33,555 nucleotides of DNA from Bacteroidaceae bacterium (lineage in GTDB: Bacteria > Bacteroidota > Bacteroidia > Bacteroidales > Bacteroidaceae), in NCBI GenBank assembly GCA_021443335.1, contig JABUUE010000016.1, forward strand, positions 1-33,555. Direction: 5' to 3'. The notes under the pieces are model-generated. The model made no database searches. It worked only from the letters and a program-made list of their open reading frames with translations, and was not told where the DNA came from. Shown one piece after another: positions 1-6,907 of this stretch. Positions within the stretch are counted from its first letter, which is position 1. Every line of letters starts with the position of its first letter. The translations under genes and the position numbers were made by a program.

Positions 1-90
1 TTCGAGCGAAAGTAAGTTATGTAAAGTTACGATTAAGCGAGCAAAATACAAAATAAAATAAGAAAAAATTTTTTATTTTCCCTATCTTGT

Positions 91-825
91 CTAATGAACA
101 ATCTGCGCCAAATACTGCTTAACTGCAGGTCGGAACTTCTGTCCGACAGGCAGTTCGAAGCCACCGACAGTGAGGAATTCGGAGTCGGCACACTCCAAGT
201 GAGTCATGTTGACAAGGAAGGATTTGTGTATGCGCAGGAACTTGTCTGACGGCAGAAGTGACTCGAAATGTTTGAGGCTCTCGTGCGTGACGATAAACTT
301 CTTTTCGCCACGGACACATATTTGGACATACTCGCTCAGACCTTTGATGAAGACAATGTCGGGAACAGAGATTTTGCGCATTAACCCGTTGGCCTTCACG
401 AAGATGTGGTTGTCTTGTTCTTTATTGGCTGCTGTCTCCAACTTGTTGAGCGAGATTCTGCGTTTCACCTTTTCCACAGCGTTCTGCAAGTCGGTAAAAG
501 AAAGAGGTTTCAACAAGAAATCGACGGCATCGACGCGGAATCCCTCAACAGCATACTGCGGATAGGCGGTAGTGAAAACCACCGACAAAGGTGTTGCCGC
601 AGCGTAGCTCCGCTCGAAAAGTGATTTGGCAAACTCCACGCCGTCCATTCCTGGCAGTTCTATGTCGAGGAAGAGCAAATCGACCGTCTCGCGCTCCATC
701 AGTTCATTCGCCTGTCGTGCAGTGAGACAAGCGCCTACAAGCGAAAGCTCGGGAATACGTCGGATGAAGCGTGAAATCTGTTCGAGCGCTAACGGCTCAT
801 CGTCTATGGCAATACATCTTATCAT
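91..825 (-). CDS. LytTR-family response regulator
   Basis: This 244-residue protein is a cytoplasmic response regulator. The receiver domain (about 1-120) has the acidic pair D8/D9, phospho-acceptor D54 in DIELPGMDG, and K106 in LLKP. Residues about 140-240 form a LytTR DNA-binding domain, with the family-like stretch FLRIHKSFLVNM near 197-207. Its start overlaps the end of the kinase gene by 4 bases, so translation is probably coupled and the kinase is the obvious partner. Family knowledge says such pairs control envelope or polysaccharide genes. The target here is not visible, but two secreted-protein genes lie just upstream on the same strand. No strong U-tract terminator follows; only an A/T-rich palindrome is seen near 63-75. 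Confidence 0.93.
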   Translation of the reverse strand: MIRCIAIDDEPLALEQISRFIRRIPELSLVGACLTARQANELMERETVDLLFLDIELPGMDGVEFAKSLFERSYAAATPLSVVFTTAYPQYAVEGFRVDAVDFLLKPLSFTDLQNAVEKVKRRISLNKLETAANKEQDNHIFVKANGLMRKISVPDIVFIKGLSEYVQICVRGEKKFIVTHESLKHFESLLPSDKFLRIHKSFLVNMTHLECADSEFLTVGGFELPVGQKFRPAVKQYLAQIVH

Positions 826-2114
826 ACGGGCAACCTCATTTCTACAATATAAGTGTTTTCGACCTCGGAAATCTGCAGGTCGTATCTGTCATCGTAAATC
901 AAGTCGAGCCGGCGACGCACATTCTTCAGTCCAATGCCGCTATCCTTCCTCGGCTTTTTCATATCCTTGAAAATATTATTGGCGCAATAGAAAATCAGGT
1001 TATTGTCCTCAACACAGAGTTTGACGAAAATCACCGACTCCTCGGTATAACTGACACCGTATTTGAAAGCGTTCTCAAGGAAGGAAATGAATAGCAGGGG
1101 CGGGACAAGGACATCGACATCTTCTACAGGGAAATCGAACGAAATCTTGACATTGTCGGGGTATCTGATTTTCATCAGTTCGATGAAGCTTCGCATAAAC
1201 TCCACCTCCTTATGCAGCGGCACACTCTGCGAGTTGTTGTCGTAAAGGACGTAACGCATCATTTTCGAGAGCTGCTGGATGGTCTTGTACGCCGTAACAG
1301 GGCTGGTCTCAATGAGCGACTGGATATTGTTCAGCGTGTTCATAAGAAAATGCGGATTTACCTGATACTTAAGCGACTGCAGCTCCTGAAACATCTTCTC
1401 GTTCTGGATGTTGAGCATCAGCACATCGCGGCGCAGAGAATGGATGTAAATCTTGATGCCGAAGTTGGCGAAGATGACACACAATGCGATAATAATCATC
1501 GTGATGCGGAACAGGCCAAACTCGTGAGGGTGTGGCCTTTCACCTTCTTTTATAACCGGGCTATGGGCAGGAACTTTTGGTCGTGGAACATCGGCAGAAG
1601 GAAGTGGAGCATCGGCAGAAGGAAGTGGAACATCGGCTGAAGGTCGTGGAGCATCTGCTCTCGGATCTATCGTTAACTCTATCTGCGGCGGACCGACAGG
1701 CTCTTGCGGACGGTGGCGCGGCGGACCTTGCACAAACCACAAGGCTATCAGCGCTCCCGTAACAGCAATGAAATACAGCACCTTATGACGTTTCCAAAAC
1801 AGCAGAGGCAGGAGGACGGAATTGTTGAGAACGAACAACACCAATATCGGCATCATCATATCAAAATGCCTCATTATCACTTTCCACTGGAAATCCGTCG
1901 TTTCGCCAGTGAGCAAGGCGTAGGTCTGCGTGATTAGAGGAATACAAAACACGATAATCCAACAGACGAGGTAAATCGCCAGTTCCAGTCGCTTGTATTT
2001 GTCATTATTAGAAAAGTTCAAAGGTTTAGGGTTTTTAATGTTGGAGGGTTTAAGATTTGAGGTTATTGTTTTGAGGTTATAGGTTATAGCCTTTTTTAAG
2101 GGCAAATTAGCCAT
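822..2114 (-). CDS. LytS/YehU-type membrane sensor histidine kinase
   Basis: This 430-residue inner-membrane kinase should phosphorylate the LytTR regulator it overlaps. Hydrophobic segments lie near 44-63, 86-105, 111-129 and 202-222. The His_kinase signature NPHFLMN (253-259) follows a short coiled-coil-like stretch. The N-box is at 338-353 (PPLLFISFLENAFKYG) and the G-box at 391-403 (DSGIGLKNV). Between the third and fourth membrane segments is a proline-rich linker with four tandem 7-residue units, probably periplasmic. The only in-frame ATG that keeps the first membrane segment lies inside a 7-bp noncoding-type repeat, and residues 1-40 are low complexity. The annotated N-terminus may therefore be a recent extension. 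No clear ribosome binding site is visible. Confidence 0.9.
   Translation of the reverse strand: MANLPLKKAITYNLKTITSNLKPSNIKNPKPLNFSNNDKYKRLELAIYLVCWIIVFCIPLITQTYALLTGETTDFQWKVIMRHFDMMMPILVLFVLNNSVLLPLLFWKRHKVLYFIAVTGALIALWFVQGPPRHRPQEPVGPPQIELTIDPRADAPRPSADVPLPSADAPLPSADVPRPKVPAHSPVIKEGERPHPHEFGLFRITMIIIALCVIFANFGIKIYIHSLRRDVLMLNIQNEKMFQELQSLKYQVNPHFLMNTLNNIQSLIETSPVTAYKTIQQLSKMMRYVLYDNNSQSVPLHKEVEFMRSFIELMKIRYPDNVKISFDFPVEDVDVLVPPLLFISFLENAFKYGVSYTEESVIFVKLCVEDNNLIFYCANNIFKDMKKPRKDSGIGLKNVRRRLDLIYDDRYDLQISEVENTYIVEMRLPV
1575..1658 (-). repeat. 21-bp coding tandem repeat in the kinase linker
   Basis: Four consecutive 7-residue units of the form ADxPxPS or ADxPxPK (residues 153-180 of the kinase) are encoded by near-identical 21-bp units. 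They lie in the extracytoplasmic linker between membrane segments, so unit-number changes would alter linker length without a frameshift. Confidence 0.85.
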
Positions 2115-2186
2115 CAGCCATTAGCTTTTAGCCATTAGCCTCGTGCAAAGCACGAACTATCAGCCATTAGCCATTATCCATTATCC
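2107..2186 (-). repeat. 7-bp tandem repeat (GGCTAAT) with an internal hairpin
   Basis: Read on the minus strand, about nine units close to GGCTAAT, GGCTGAT or GGATAAT are arranged head to tail. They are interrupted at 2141-2155 by a small perfect hairpin, TCGTGC-AAA-GCACGA. The tract fills the space between the beta-helix protein gene and the kinase gene, and the kinase start codon lies within it. Confidence 0.85.
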
Positions 2187-2210
2187 TCAAGTTTCGTTCG
2201 CGAAACTTGA
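2187..2210 (-). terminator. Stable UUCG-loop hairpin just after the beta-helix gene
   Basis: A perfect 10-bp stem (TCAAGTTTCG pairing with CGAAACTTGA) closes a TTCG tetraloop, 1 base beyond the stop codon of the secreted protein gene. No U-run follows on the minus strand. It may stabilise the 3' end or attenuate read-through into the kinase gene rather than act as a full intrinsic terminator. Confidence 0.55.
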
Positions 2211-2211
2211 A

Positions 2212-4113
2212 CTACTTCTTTTGCGGAGTGAAGCTTGTGTTAGTGCCGCCGGTCAGCGTGCCACCAAGCGTGAAGACACCGTCAAGGAAACTTTCTGTCG
2301 GGTTGGTAACGGCAGTGGAATTAACCACAAGCTTATAGCTTGTACCGCTCTGAAACTCAGGAGAAGAGACAAGTACGGTGGCTCGGTTTAAGGTCTTTGG
2401 AACCTTGTACGAGCAAATTACTGTGCCATCCTGCTTTTGCAGCGAAAGATAGCTGTTGGCTGTAAGGTTCTGGCTTGAAACTGTCTTATAAGGTTGTGCC
2501 GCCTTTGTAGGATTGCTTGTTGCGCCGCCAGTGCCTATGAGCGTGCCGCCATTGATGACGAAAGAGTTGTTGTCGCAGTCGAAACCTTCCTCTGGAGCGT
2601 TAGTTCCGCTGGAGAGAATAACGCCGCCATTGAACTCAAAACCCTCGCGACCATTGCAGTCCATGCCGTCGTTGTTGGTGGCGTGAGTCCAAATGAGACC
2701 GCCATTGACGGTGATTTTCGCAGCAGCGTTGATGCCGTCGTCGTAAGTGTCGCAAACAACGGTGCCGCCATTAATCGTAAGGTAAGACTTGCACTCTATT
2801 CCTTCGCCGCCGGGCTGTGATGTCTTGGTCGTTATCTGTCCGTTGTCGATGGTTATGTTTCCGTAAGCCTTGATTGCTTTCGGCTGTCCGTTAAGGTTCT
2901 CGCCGCTGCCGGAGACCACGCCTCCTGTTGTTGTGGCACTGATAACCGGACCGTCAGAGCCTGCCGCTCCTATCAGCAAATCGTTGTCAACCTTTATGCA
3001 CTTGCCGCCTTTTCCCGTGGCTTTCAGTATGATAGTGCCGCCAGAGATTGTGCACAGAGAATCGCACTTCAGGCAGGCGACGCACGATGTCTCTTGGTCT
3101 TCTTGGTCCCAACCTCCAGGCCAGCCGCCACCGCCTGGACCACCGGGAGGCATTCCACCACCTGGACCACCGGGAGCGGCGACAGCTTGAGCATAAGCGG
3201 GAGCAGAAACGGAAGACTCAACGACAACGCCGTCGGCATCACACTGCACATCTATTTTGCCGCCCTTGATAATCATCTGTCCGTTAAGCTCGTCGGTCTC
3301 GTCATTAGTAGCCTCAGCCTGAATGCCGTCGTCCTTAACATTGCGAATCTTCACACTGCCGTTATTAATCTGGAAATACTGACCTGCGTGAATGCCGTCG
3401 CCAACAGCGGAAAGAACATTTATTGTGCCTTTCTCAAACTTCTTCTTCAGCTGGATATACTCTTTTGACGACATGGCGTGCTTCGTGTTGCCCGTAAGAT
3501 TGAGCGTGCCACTGCCCTCTATCTCGGGATGTCCCTTGAAATAAAGGCAAGCTTTCTGTTCGCCGCCGACACAGTCTTGAAGATTGTTCTCGCCTTCCAC
3601 AACAACGGCTATTCTCTTGCCGCAAAGGATGTTGACAGCCGCGCCACGGTTGCTCTTGATTTTCACGCTGTTAAGATTGAGAGTGAACTTATAGACACCG
3701 TTATACTCGTAGCCGCCATTGCTCGTAGAACCGCTCAAGGCGAAGGTCAGTTCCTCCGTCTCGTTGTTGTTTGTTGTGGTTACATAAGCGCCGTCGATAG
3801 CCGTGGTTATACCTTTTAAAGCATAAGGGTTGACAACGGTGGCTTTCTCGCCGTCGAAGCTCACGGAATATTGTGTAGAGATGTTGCTGACGGGTGAGAT
3901 AGTCCGAATTTGTGAGCGTGGAATAAGCAGTTGCGCGTCAGACACCGACGTTATCACCGCATTTCCGTCAGCAAAACTCATGGACTTTATGTCGGCGTTG
4001 GAAATGTGCAAAGCCTCACCGTCAAGCTTTGAAATCACAACACCTTTCACGTCCTTGCCCTGGGCGAGGACACTAATTGCAAAGAATACAAGAAAAGAAA
4101 TATAGCGTTTCAT
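2212..4113 (-). CDS. Secreted beta-helix carbohydrate-binding protein (DUF4353/Cthe_2159-like)
   Basis: This 633-residue protein has a signal peptide (about 1-19, ending SVLAQG). Residues 21-75 form an N-terminal domain with the pattern GVVIS...L.IS.ADIKSMSFAD, which recurs in the small protein encoded upstream. From about 110 to 540 it is built of right-handed beta-helix-like repeats such as DDGIQAEA, GEGIECKSYLTINGGTV, DDGINAAAKITVNGGLI and EEGFDCDNNSFVINGGT. Cthe_2159-type proteins of this architecture bind acidic polysaccharides such as polygalacturonate. A Gly/Pro-rich loop (about 314-335) and a cysteine cluster, CVACLKCDSLC (344-354), interrupt the helix. The family call is from remembered pattern, so the ligand is uncertain. 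It lies on the same strand as, and upstream of, the two-component genes. Confidence 0.8.
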   Translation of the reverse strand: MKRYISFLVFFAISVLAQGKDVKGVVISKLDGEALHISNADIKSMSFADGNAVITSVSDAQLLIPRSQIRTISPVSNISTQYSVSFDGEKATVVNPYALKGITTAIDGAYVTTTNNNETEELTFALSGSTSNGGYEYNGVYKFTLNLNSVKIKSNRGAAVNILCGKRIAVVVEGENNLQDCVGGEQKACLYFKGHPEIEGSGTLNLTGNTKHAMSSKEYIQLKKKFEKGTINVLSAVGDGIHAGQYFQINNGSVKIRNVKDDGIQAEATNDETDELNGQMIIKGGKIDVQCDADGVVVESSVSAPAYAQAVAAPGGPGGGMPPGGPGGGGWPGGWDQEDQETSCVACLKCDSLCTISGGTIILKATGKGGKCIKVDNDLLIGAAGSDGPVISATTTGGVVSGSGENLNGQPKAIKAYGNITIDNGQITTKTSQPGGEGIECKSYLTINGGTVVCDTYDDGINAAAKITVNGGLIWTHATNNDGMDCNGREGFEFNGGVILSSGTNAPEEGFDCDNNSFVINGGTLIGTGGATSNPTKAAQPYKTVSSQNLTANSYLSLQKQDGTVICSYKVPKTLNRATVLVSSPEFQSGTSYKLVVNSTAVTNPTESFLDGVFTLGGTLTGGTNTSFTPQKK

Positions 4114-4119
4114 GTCAAA

Positions 4120-4202
4120 TTACTTTCTGATTTCAGACTCTTCAGATTACTTTCTAATTTTCAGACTCTTCTGTTTACTTTCTGATTTTCAGACTCTTGC
4201 CA
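4120..4202 (-). repeat. Triplicated 27-28 bp unit derived from the end of the upstream gene
   Basis: Three head-to-tail units occupy 4120-4146, 4147-4174 and 4175-4202. On the minus strand the first unit is the genuine 3' end of the small T9SS-like gene, encoding SLKIRK and a stop. The next two repeat nearly the same bases (AAGAGTCTGAAAATCAGAAA or close) in the noncoding spacer before the beta-helix gene. Together they make up the whole intergenic space. Confidence 0.9.
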
Positions 4203-4582
4203 TTAGAGCGTATGATATAAACTCCCTTCGGAAGGTTATCTACGTTAATCTCCGAGATAGTAGAGACCTCCTTGACAAATTTTCCATCGGCGGAGAAAAT
4301 CTTGGCTGGAACACCTGCCGCAGCGACACTTGCACTCGAAATAGAACTAATCTCTATCTCGCCGAAACTTATCTGCCACCCAGCGTCATTGGGAAACGAG
4401 ATAGCCGTTTCGTCGTTCTTAAACACAGTCATTTCCGCATCAGCGAAATCAATCTCCTTGACATCACTGATAGCAAGAGTCAGGTCACCTTGCACTGTGG
4501 TAACGATGAGACCTTCCGTTGTCTGCGCGCCTGCAGCCAAACAAGCGCAAGAAACAAGCAAAATAATTAAAAACTTTTTCAT
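4175..4582 (-). CDS. Small secreted protein with T9SS type A-like C-terminal domain
   Basis: This 135-residue protein has a signal peptide (about 1-20, ACLAAGAQ). Residues 22-58 match the N-terminal domain of the downstream beta-helix protein: GLIVTTVQGDL.LAISDVKEIDFAD. Residues about 93-135 resemble a T9SS (Por) sorting domain: IFSADGKFVKEV...NLPKGVYIIRSNGKSLKIRK. There is almost nothing between the two parts, so it looks like a cargo shell without an enzymatic domain. It is 61 bases upstream of the beta-helix gene and probably cotranscribed with it. It could be a truncated paralog of a larger cargo protein or a small surface component; no specific function can be read. Confidence 0.75.
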   Translation of the reverse strand: MKKFLIILLVSCACLAAGAQTTEGLIVTTVQGDLTLAISDVKEIDFADAEMTVFKNDETAISFPNDAGWQISFGEIEISSISSASVAAAGVPAKIFSADGKFVKEVSTISEINVDNLPKGVYIIRSNGKSLKIRK

Positions 4583-4602
4583 ATCTAAGTTGGAGCAAAT
4601 TA

Positions 4603-4674
4603 TCTTTTTAACTGAAAGGAATTAACGTGTAAGTTTTTTAACTGAAAGAAATTATCGTAATTTAACGTAATTCT
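4603..4674 (-). repeat. Leader module copy facing the T9SS-like gene
   Basis: On the minus strand this reads TTACGTTAAATTACG, then ACGATAATTTCTTTCAG, TTAAAAAAC and a second degenerate TTTCAGTTAAAAAGAT. It ends about 20 bases before the start codon of the gene at 4582. The same module occurs in gene-facing orientation before the ExbB-like gene (6225), the TPR gene (12740) and valS (15708). Confidence 0.85.
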
Positions 4675-4994
4675 TTTTGACACTAATGGGCACTAATTAA
4701 GTCACAAATAAACATAAATATTACGTTAATTTCTGTTTTAATTACGATAATTTCTTTCTAAGATATTACCGTGTTAATTTCTTTCTAAGATTATTACCTC
4801 GTTAATTTCTTTCTTAATTTCGCAGCAAAGATAAAACATTCAAGCGTTAAAGCCGCGATATTTTCAGCGAAAGGCGTGATTTATTCAGCAAAACCGCTTC
4901 CGTTGTTCTGCGTGCGAAATTACGATTTTATTTTGCTTTCAAGGCGAGAGTAATCATAAAAAAGCTTAATAACCGTATATTTTCATTCTATTGC
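4675..4994. other. A/T-rich intergenic region with no gene
   Basis: This divergent gap separates the minus-strand secreted-protein genes from ispH. It holds plus-strand copies of the TTAATTTCTTTCT-type repeat and A/T-rich sequence. No open frame with protein character, no tRNA-like fold and no long hairpin was seen. Confidence 0.7.
4741..4823 (+). repeat. Three-unit 27-28 bp tandem repeat
   Basis: Units at 4741-4767, 4768-4795 and 4796-4823 share a core close to TTAATTTCTTTCTAAGAT. The first unit begins ATTACGATAATTTCTTTC, which ties this array to the leader-module family, here pointing at ispH about 200 bases away. Confidence 0.85.
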
Positions 4995-5025
4995 TTGCAA
5001 AAAAGGGGAAAAAGCGGTAATTTTG
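4995..5025 (+). promoter_or_regulatory. Bacteroidetes-type promoter of ispH
   Basis: TTG at 4995-4997 and TAATTTTG at 5018-5025 are 20 bases apart, an exact fit to the TTG-N(19-21)-TAnnTTTG consensus. Transcription should start near 5030, only about a dozen bases before the GTG at 5043. That rules out a more upstream ispH start. Confidence 0.75.
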
Positions 5026-5042
5026 CCGCCAAAAATCATCGC

Positions 5043-5897
5043 GTGCTCATAGAGATAGACAACAACAGCGGCTTCTGCTTCGGCGTGACAACAGCCATAA
5101 CAAAGGCTGAGGAGCAACTGCAGACATCAGAGACCTTATACTGTCTGGGCGACATCGTGCACAACGGAATGGAGTGCAAACGGCTGCTCGGACTCGGTCT
5201 GCGCACCATCGACCATGACACTATGAGCAAGCTCCAGAACACAAAAGTGCTGCTGAGAGCGCACGGAGAACCGCCACAGACTTACGAGACGGCGAAAGAA
5301 AACAACATCGAAATAATCGACGCCACATGCCCCGTGGTGCTCCAACTGCAGAAACGAATAAAGCAGCAGTACTCGGAAAACCCCGACGCGCAGATAGTGA
5401 TTTTCGGAAAGCCCGGACACGCAGAGGTGTTAGGGTTGGTGGGACAGACGGAAGGAAAGGCAATAGTCGTGGCCGACTTTGAGGACGTGAAACGTCTCGA
5501 CTTCTCGCGCGACACCTACCTCTACTCGCAGACAACAAAGTCCATCGACGAGTTCCACCAGATAACCGACTACATAAAAGACCACATCCATCCCAACTGC
5601 ACGTTCAAGAGTTTCGACACAATCTGCCGACAGGTGGCAAACCGGATGCCCAACATTCAGGACTTCGCGAAACGCCACGACGTGATTATCTTCGTTTGCG
5701 GAAGGAAATCGAGCAACGGCAAAGTGCTCTTCAACGCCTGCAAGCAGGTCAACGAGAGGTCGTACCTCGCCGAAGGTCCGAAAGAGATTGACCCCGCATG
5801 GCTGCGCAACGCCAACTCCGTGGGCATCTGCGGAGCCACCAGCACGCCTAAATGGCTGATGGAAAGCTGCGCCGAACTGCTGAATTCGGCCCCCTAA
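5043..5897 (+). CDS. ispH: 4-hydroxy-3-methylbut-2-enyl diphosphate reductase (IspH/LytB)
   Basis: IspH catalyses the last step of the MEP isoprenoid pathway, reducing HMBPP to IPP and DMAPP with a [4Fe-4S] cluster. All three cluster cysteines are seen: C12 in NSGFCFGV, one in DATCPVV and one in FDTICRQ. The substrate-site segment GKPGHAEVLG and the motif SSNGKVLF are also present. The GTG at 5043 gives 284 residues and places the first cysteine at position 12, as in the E. coli enzyme. The upstream TTG at 4995 overlaps the promoter and is rejected. The gene is preceded by an A/T-rich repeat region and followed by a structured intergenic region. Confidence 0.95.
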   Translation: MLIEIDNNSGFCFGVTTAITKAEEQLQTSETLYCLGDIVHNGMECKRLLGLGLRTIDHDTMSKLQNTKVLLRAHGEPPQTYETAKENNIEIIDATCPVVLQLQKRIKQQYSENPDAQIVIFGKPGHAEVLGLVGQTEGKAIVVADFEDVKRLDFSRDTYLYSQTTKSIDEFHQITDYIKDHIHPNCTFKSFDTICRQVANRMPNIQDFAKRHDVIIFVCGRKSSNGKVLFNACKQVNERSYLAEGPKEIDPAWLRNANSVGICGATSTPKWLMESCAELLNSAP

Positions 5898-6136
5898 GGG
5901 GAGGATGGCTTTGACCTTGAACTTTAACTTAACGCGAGTTTCACAAGAACACAACCCCCCTCTAACTCATAGCCCCCTCGGTCCCCCCTTAGGGGGAAGA
6001 GGACGGCCATAAGCCTATGGCACAAGATACACAAGTTCTTGGACCTCCTACTAAACGGGCTCTTGTGAAACTCGTTGCCCGAAGGGCACCATAAATAATA
6101 AAAACTTGTGAGCCCGTGATACTTGCGTTAAAAAAT
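5888..6136 (+). other. Repeat-rich, inverted-repeat intergenic region after ispH
   Basis: No gene is seen here. It starts with CCCCTAAGGGG at the ispH stop, then a degenerate hexamer tract (5907-5932: GGCTTT, GACCTT, GAACTT, TAACTT). Next comes a 14-bp perfect inverted repeat, CGAGTTTCACAAGA (5935-5948) with its complement at 6061-6074. Nested or adjacent pairs include CCCCCCTTAGGGGG near 5985-5998, GCCATA-AGCC-TATGGC (6006-6021), TGCCC-GAA-GGGCA (6076-6088), and ACGGGCTC (6055-6062) with GAGCCCGT (6110-6117). It could be a folded RNA, a small mobile-element remnant or a terminator-like 3' region. Confidence 0.7.
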
Positions 6137-6199
6137 ATTACGTTAAATTACGATAATTTCTTTCAGTAAAAAAAGATAATTTCATTTAGTTAAAAAGGT
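6137..6199 (+). repeat. Leader module copy facing the ExbB-like gene
   Basis: ATTACGTTAAATTACG, then ATAATTTCTTTCAG, then a degenerate GATAATTTCATTTAGTTAAAA lies 26 bases before the ATG at 6225. Order and orientation match the copies before 12740 and 15708. Confidence 0.85.
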
Positions 6200-6224
6200 A
6201 TTTAGTTTTCAACTTACACCAAAT

Positions 6225-6845
6225 ATGGACTTCACACTCAAACAACTATTCATCGACGGCAACCCTTACTTCATGTCGGCAATATCACTGTGCTTCGTGT
6301 TAGGTCTTGCCTTCTGTATTGAGCGTTTCATATATCTCAAAAAGGCGAGCGTAAACACAAAGAAGCTGCTCGCCGAGATAGAACAGCACGTAGAAAAAGG
6401 CAATGTCAACGCAGCGAAGGAACTCTGCCGCAACACCTACGGACCGGTGGCTTCCATCTGCTACCAAGGACTTCTGCGCATAAACGAGAGCCTCGAAAAC
6501 GCCGAGCGAAGCATTGCCCAGTACGGCGCTGTCCAGGCAGCCAACCTCGACAAAGGTTGCTCGTGGATATCACTGTTCATAACCATCGCTCCGTCAATCG
6601 GTTTCCTCGGCACTGTAGCAGGCATGATGTTCACCTTCAGCGATATCCAGAACGCCGGCGACATCTCCCCGACAATCGTTGCCAGCGGAATGAAGGTGGC
6701 GCTCATCACCACCATCTACGGCATTGTTGTGGCAGTATTCCTGCAAGTGCTTTACAACTTCATCCTCTCAAGGATAGACCGGTTGGTGAGCCAAATGGAA
6801 GAATCTGCCATCACCCTCATGGATATTATAGCTAAAACGAAATAA
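6225..6845 (+). CDS. MotA/TolQ/ExbB proton channel family protein
   Basis: This 206-residue inner-membrane protein is the pentameric channel component of an Exb/Tol-type energy-transducing complex. Three membrane segments are visible: about 18-38, 115-137 and 157-180. The second carries the family motif APSIGFLGTVAGMMFTF, and the third ALITTIYGIVVAVFLQV. Two ExbD-like genes follow within 610 bases, which supports a complex that uses proton motive force to drive an outer-membrane process. No tonB lies in the window, so ExbB versus TolQ cannot be settled and no symbol is given. Confidence 0.9.
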   Translation: MDFTLKQLFIDGNPYFMSAISLCFVLGLAFCIERFIYLKKASVNTKKLLAEIEQHVEKGNVNAAKELCRNTYGPVASICYQGLLRINESLENAERSIAQYGAVQAANLDKGCSWISLFITIAPSIGFLGTVAGMMFTFSDIQNAGDISPTIVASGMKVALITTIYGIVVAVFLQVLYNFILSRIDRLVSQMEESAITLMDIIAKTK

Positions 6846-6907
6846 GCCTCATAACTCCCTGAAGTGGGGGGAGGGGACTGGTTCAAACCCAACGCCAAAG
6901 TTCAACA

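Noticed and set aside
2107..2210. Rho-independent terminator reading of the two hairpins after the beta-helix gene
   Set aside because: The stems are strong but no U-run follows on the transcribed strand, so full termination is not supported. It is listed only as a tentative attenuator-like hairpin.
5430..5954. Long antisense frame opposite ispH (174 residues)
   Set aside because: It mirrors strong ispH coding sequence, has no recognisable domain and extends into repeat DNA.
6880..6900. tRNA-like TTCAAACC stretch before the first exbD-like gene
   Set aside because: No matching acceptor, D or anticodon arms flank it. It is part of a degenerate repeat region.
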